Source of the DNA: JBFFXF01 sp041569895
GTDB taxonomy: Bacteria; Planctomycetota; UBA8108; JACQVS01
NCBI GenBank assembly: GCA_041569895.1
Contig: JBFFXF010000051.1
Span: forward strand, 1 to 32,729
Length of the DNA: 32,729 bases
Reading direction: 5' to 3'
Part shown: one piece after another, positions 32,328-32,729 of the stretch
Position numbering within the stretch: the first letter of the stretch is position 1
Layout of the letters: each line of letters begins with the position of its first letter
Notes under the pieces: model-generated
Seen by the model: only the letters and a program-made list of their open reading frames with translations
What the model was told of the DNA's origin: nothing
Database searches by the model: none
Made by a program: the position numbers and the translations under genes

Positions 32328-32672
32328 GGCGTCTTTGTAAAGAACGGCGGCCTGGAACGAAGTTGTCGCGGTGTACGCCAGGTCAGGCGTGGAGACCCAC
32401 CTCACTGACCGGCCGGCCGCTCTGCCGCCGCGACGAGGACACGACGAGACGAGAGGGGCCATCCACCGGTCCGCACGAATCGGCCCGGTCGGGTGCGACC
32501 ATCCGGCTCGCGAAAAGACAGGCGCGCGCGCCCGAACAGGTATGATGGTAGAGGCGGTCTCGAGGAGTGTCAAGCGCGGACGAGCGCTCCCCTCGTCGCG
32601 TTCACGTGCGCGCCGCACTGCTCTCCGAGAGTGACCGTGACGCGATAACGGTGACGCAGTGACCGTAACGCA
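32328..32672. other. Non-coding region at right edge with degenerate GTGACC repeats
   Basis: No gene is supported. TATGAT at 32541-32546 is a possible plus-strand -10 without a good -35. Bases 32631-32670 hold degenerate GTGACC/GTGACG/GTAACG units, which resemble the minus-strand form of the CGGTCA hexamers of cluster 4 and may be a remnant or edge of another cluster. Confidence 0.35.
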
Positions 32673-32729
32673 ATGAAGAGGACCCGGGACCAGGCCGCGG
32701 TCGATGACTCCCCGATTCACAACATCGTC
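32673..32729 (+). CDS. Possible start of a truncated plus-strand gene
   Basis: An ATG at 32673 opens a frame that runs to the window end (19 codons, MKRTRDQAAVDDSPIHNIV). There is no clear Shine-Dalgarno sequence. The divergent position relative to the previous gene makes a gene start plausible, but too little is present to judge. Confidence 0.25.
   Translation, partial: MKRTRDQAAVDDSPIHNIV

Overview
The window is a GC-rich bacterial chromosome segment of housekeeping genes, with no rRNA, tRNA, CRISPR array, phage or insertion sequence that I can see. The best taxonomic guess is Planctomycetota. The order tpiA-secG-yicC-gmk-rpoZ-coaC-coaB, the N-terminus of the omega subunit, a secreted HEAT/VWA protein and a secreted protein ending in a two-repeat dockerin-like GDVNGD module all fit that phylum. 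This is inferred from gene content, and a deep relative is possible.

Layout. 338-2991 (+): three type IV pilin-like genes. 3456-7654 (-): a secreted HEAT-repeat/VWA protein, a PAS-GGDEF diguanylate cyclase and a VOC-fold protein. 8063-13509 (-): a tightly overlapped run tsaB > asmA-like > mutY, then a small membrane protein. 13552-22588 (+): tpiA, secG, yicC, gmk, rpoZ, coaC, coaB, ftsK, rimO, followed by pgsA. 23418-26267 (+): a partner-switching set (PP2C phosphatase, anti-sigma kinase, anti-sigma antagonist). 26298-28331: a divergent PII / rpoN (sigma-54) pair. 28826-32327: a dockerin-tailed beta-propeller-like secreted protein (-), an RsuA/RluB-type pseudouridine synthase (+) and a membrane protein with an MshEN-like N-terminus (-).

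The most unusual content lies between the genes. Seven intergenic gaps (about 1-130, 2992-3455, 5520-5740, 7741-8062, 16492-16780, 25041-25260 and 28332-28700) are filled with mosaics of 6-, 7- and 8/9-bp repeats. The same modules recur: CCCGTT/CCCGTG, CGTCCT, CCGACT/CCGATT/CCGATA, CTCCGAC and AATCTGCG. Non-repetitive anchor segments of 21-50 bp are shared between clusters, so this looks like one dispersed element family and not independent microsatellites. Where a cluster follows a stop codon, the sense strand usually carries the C-rich CCCGTT-type array. The opposite strand then carries four to twelve GGG tracts in strict 6-bp register, an ideal G-quadruplex pattern. Four of these stops share the junction TGATC. 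Two clusters also start with a hairpin directly after the stop. I propose that these arrays mark or create transcription-unit ends, through Rho loading on C-rich RNA or template-strand G-quadruplexes.

Smaller points of interest are a triple 16-bp repeat in the ftsK leader that creates a five-codon minicistron overlapping the ftsK start, split coaC/coaB genes, a coaC start with no Shine-Dalgarno sequence, and a PII gene sharing its upstream region with rpoN.
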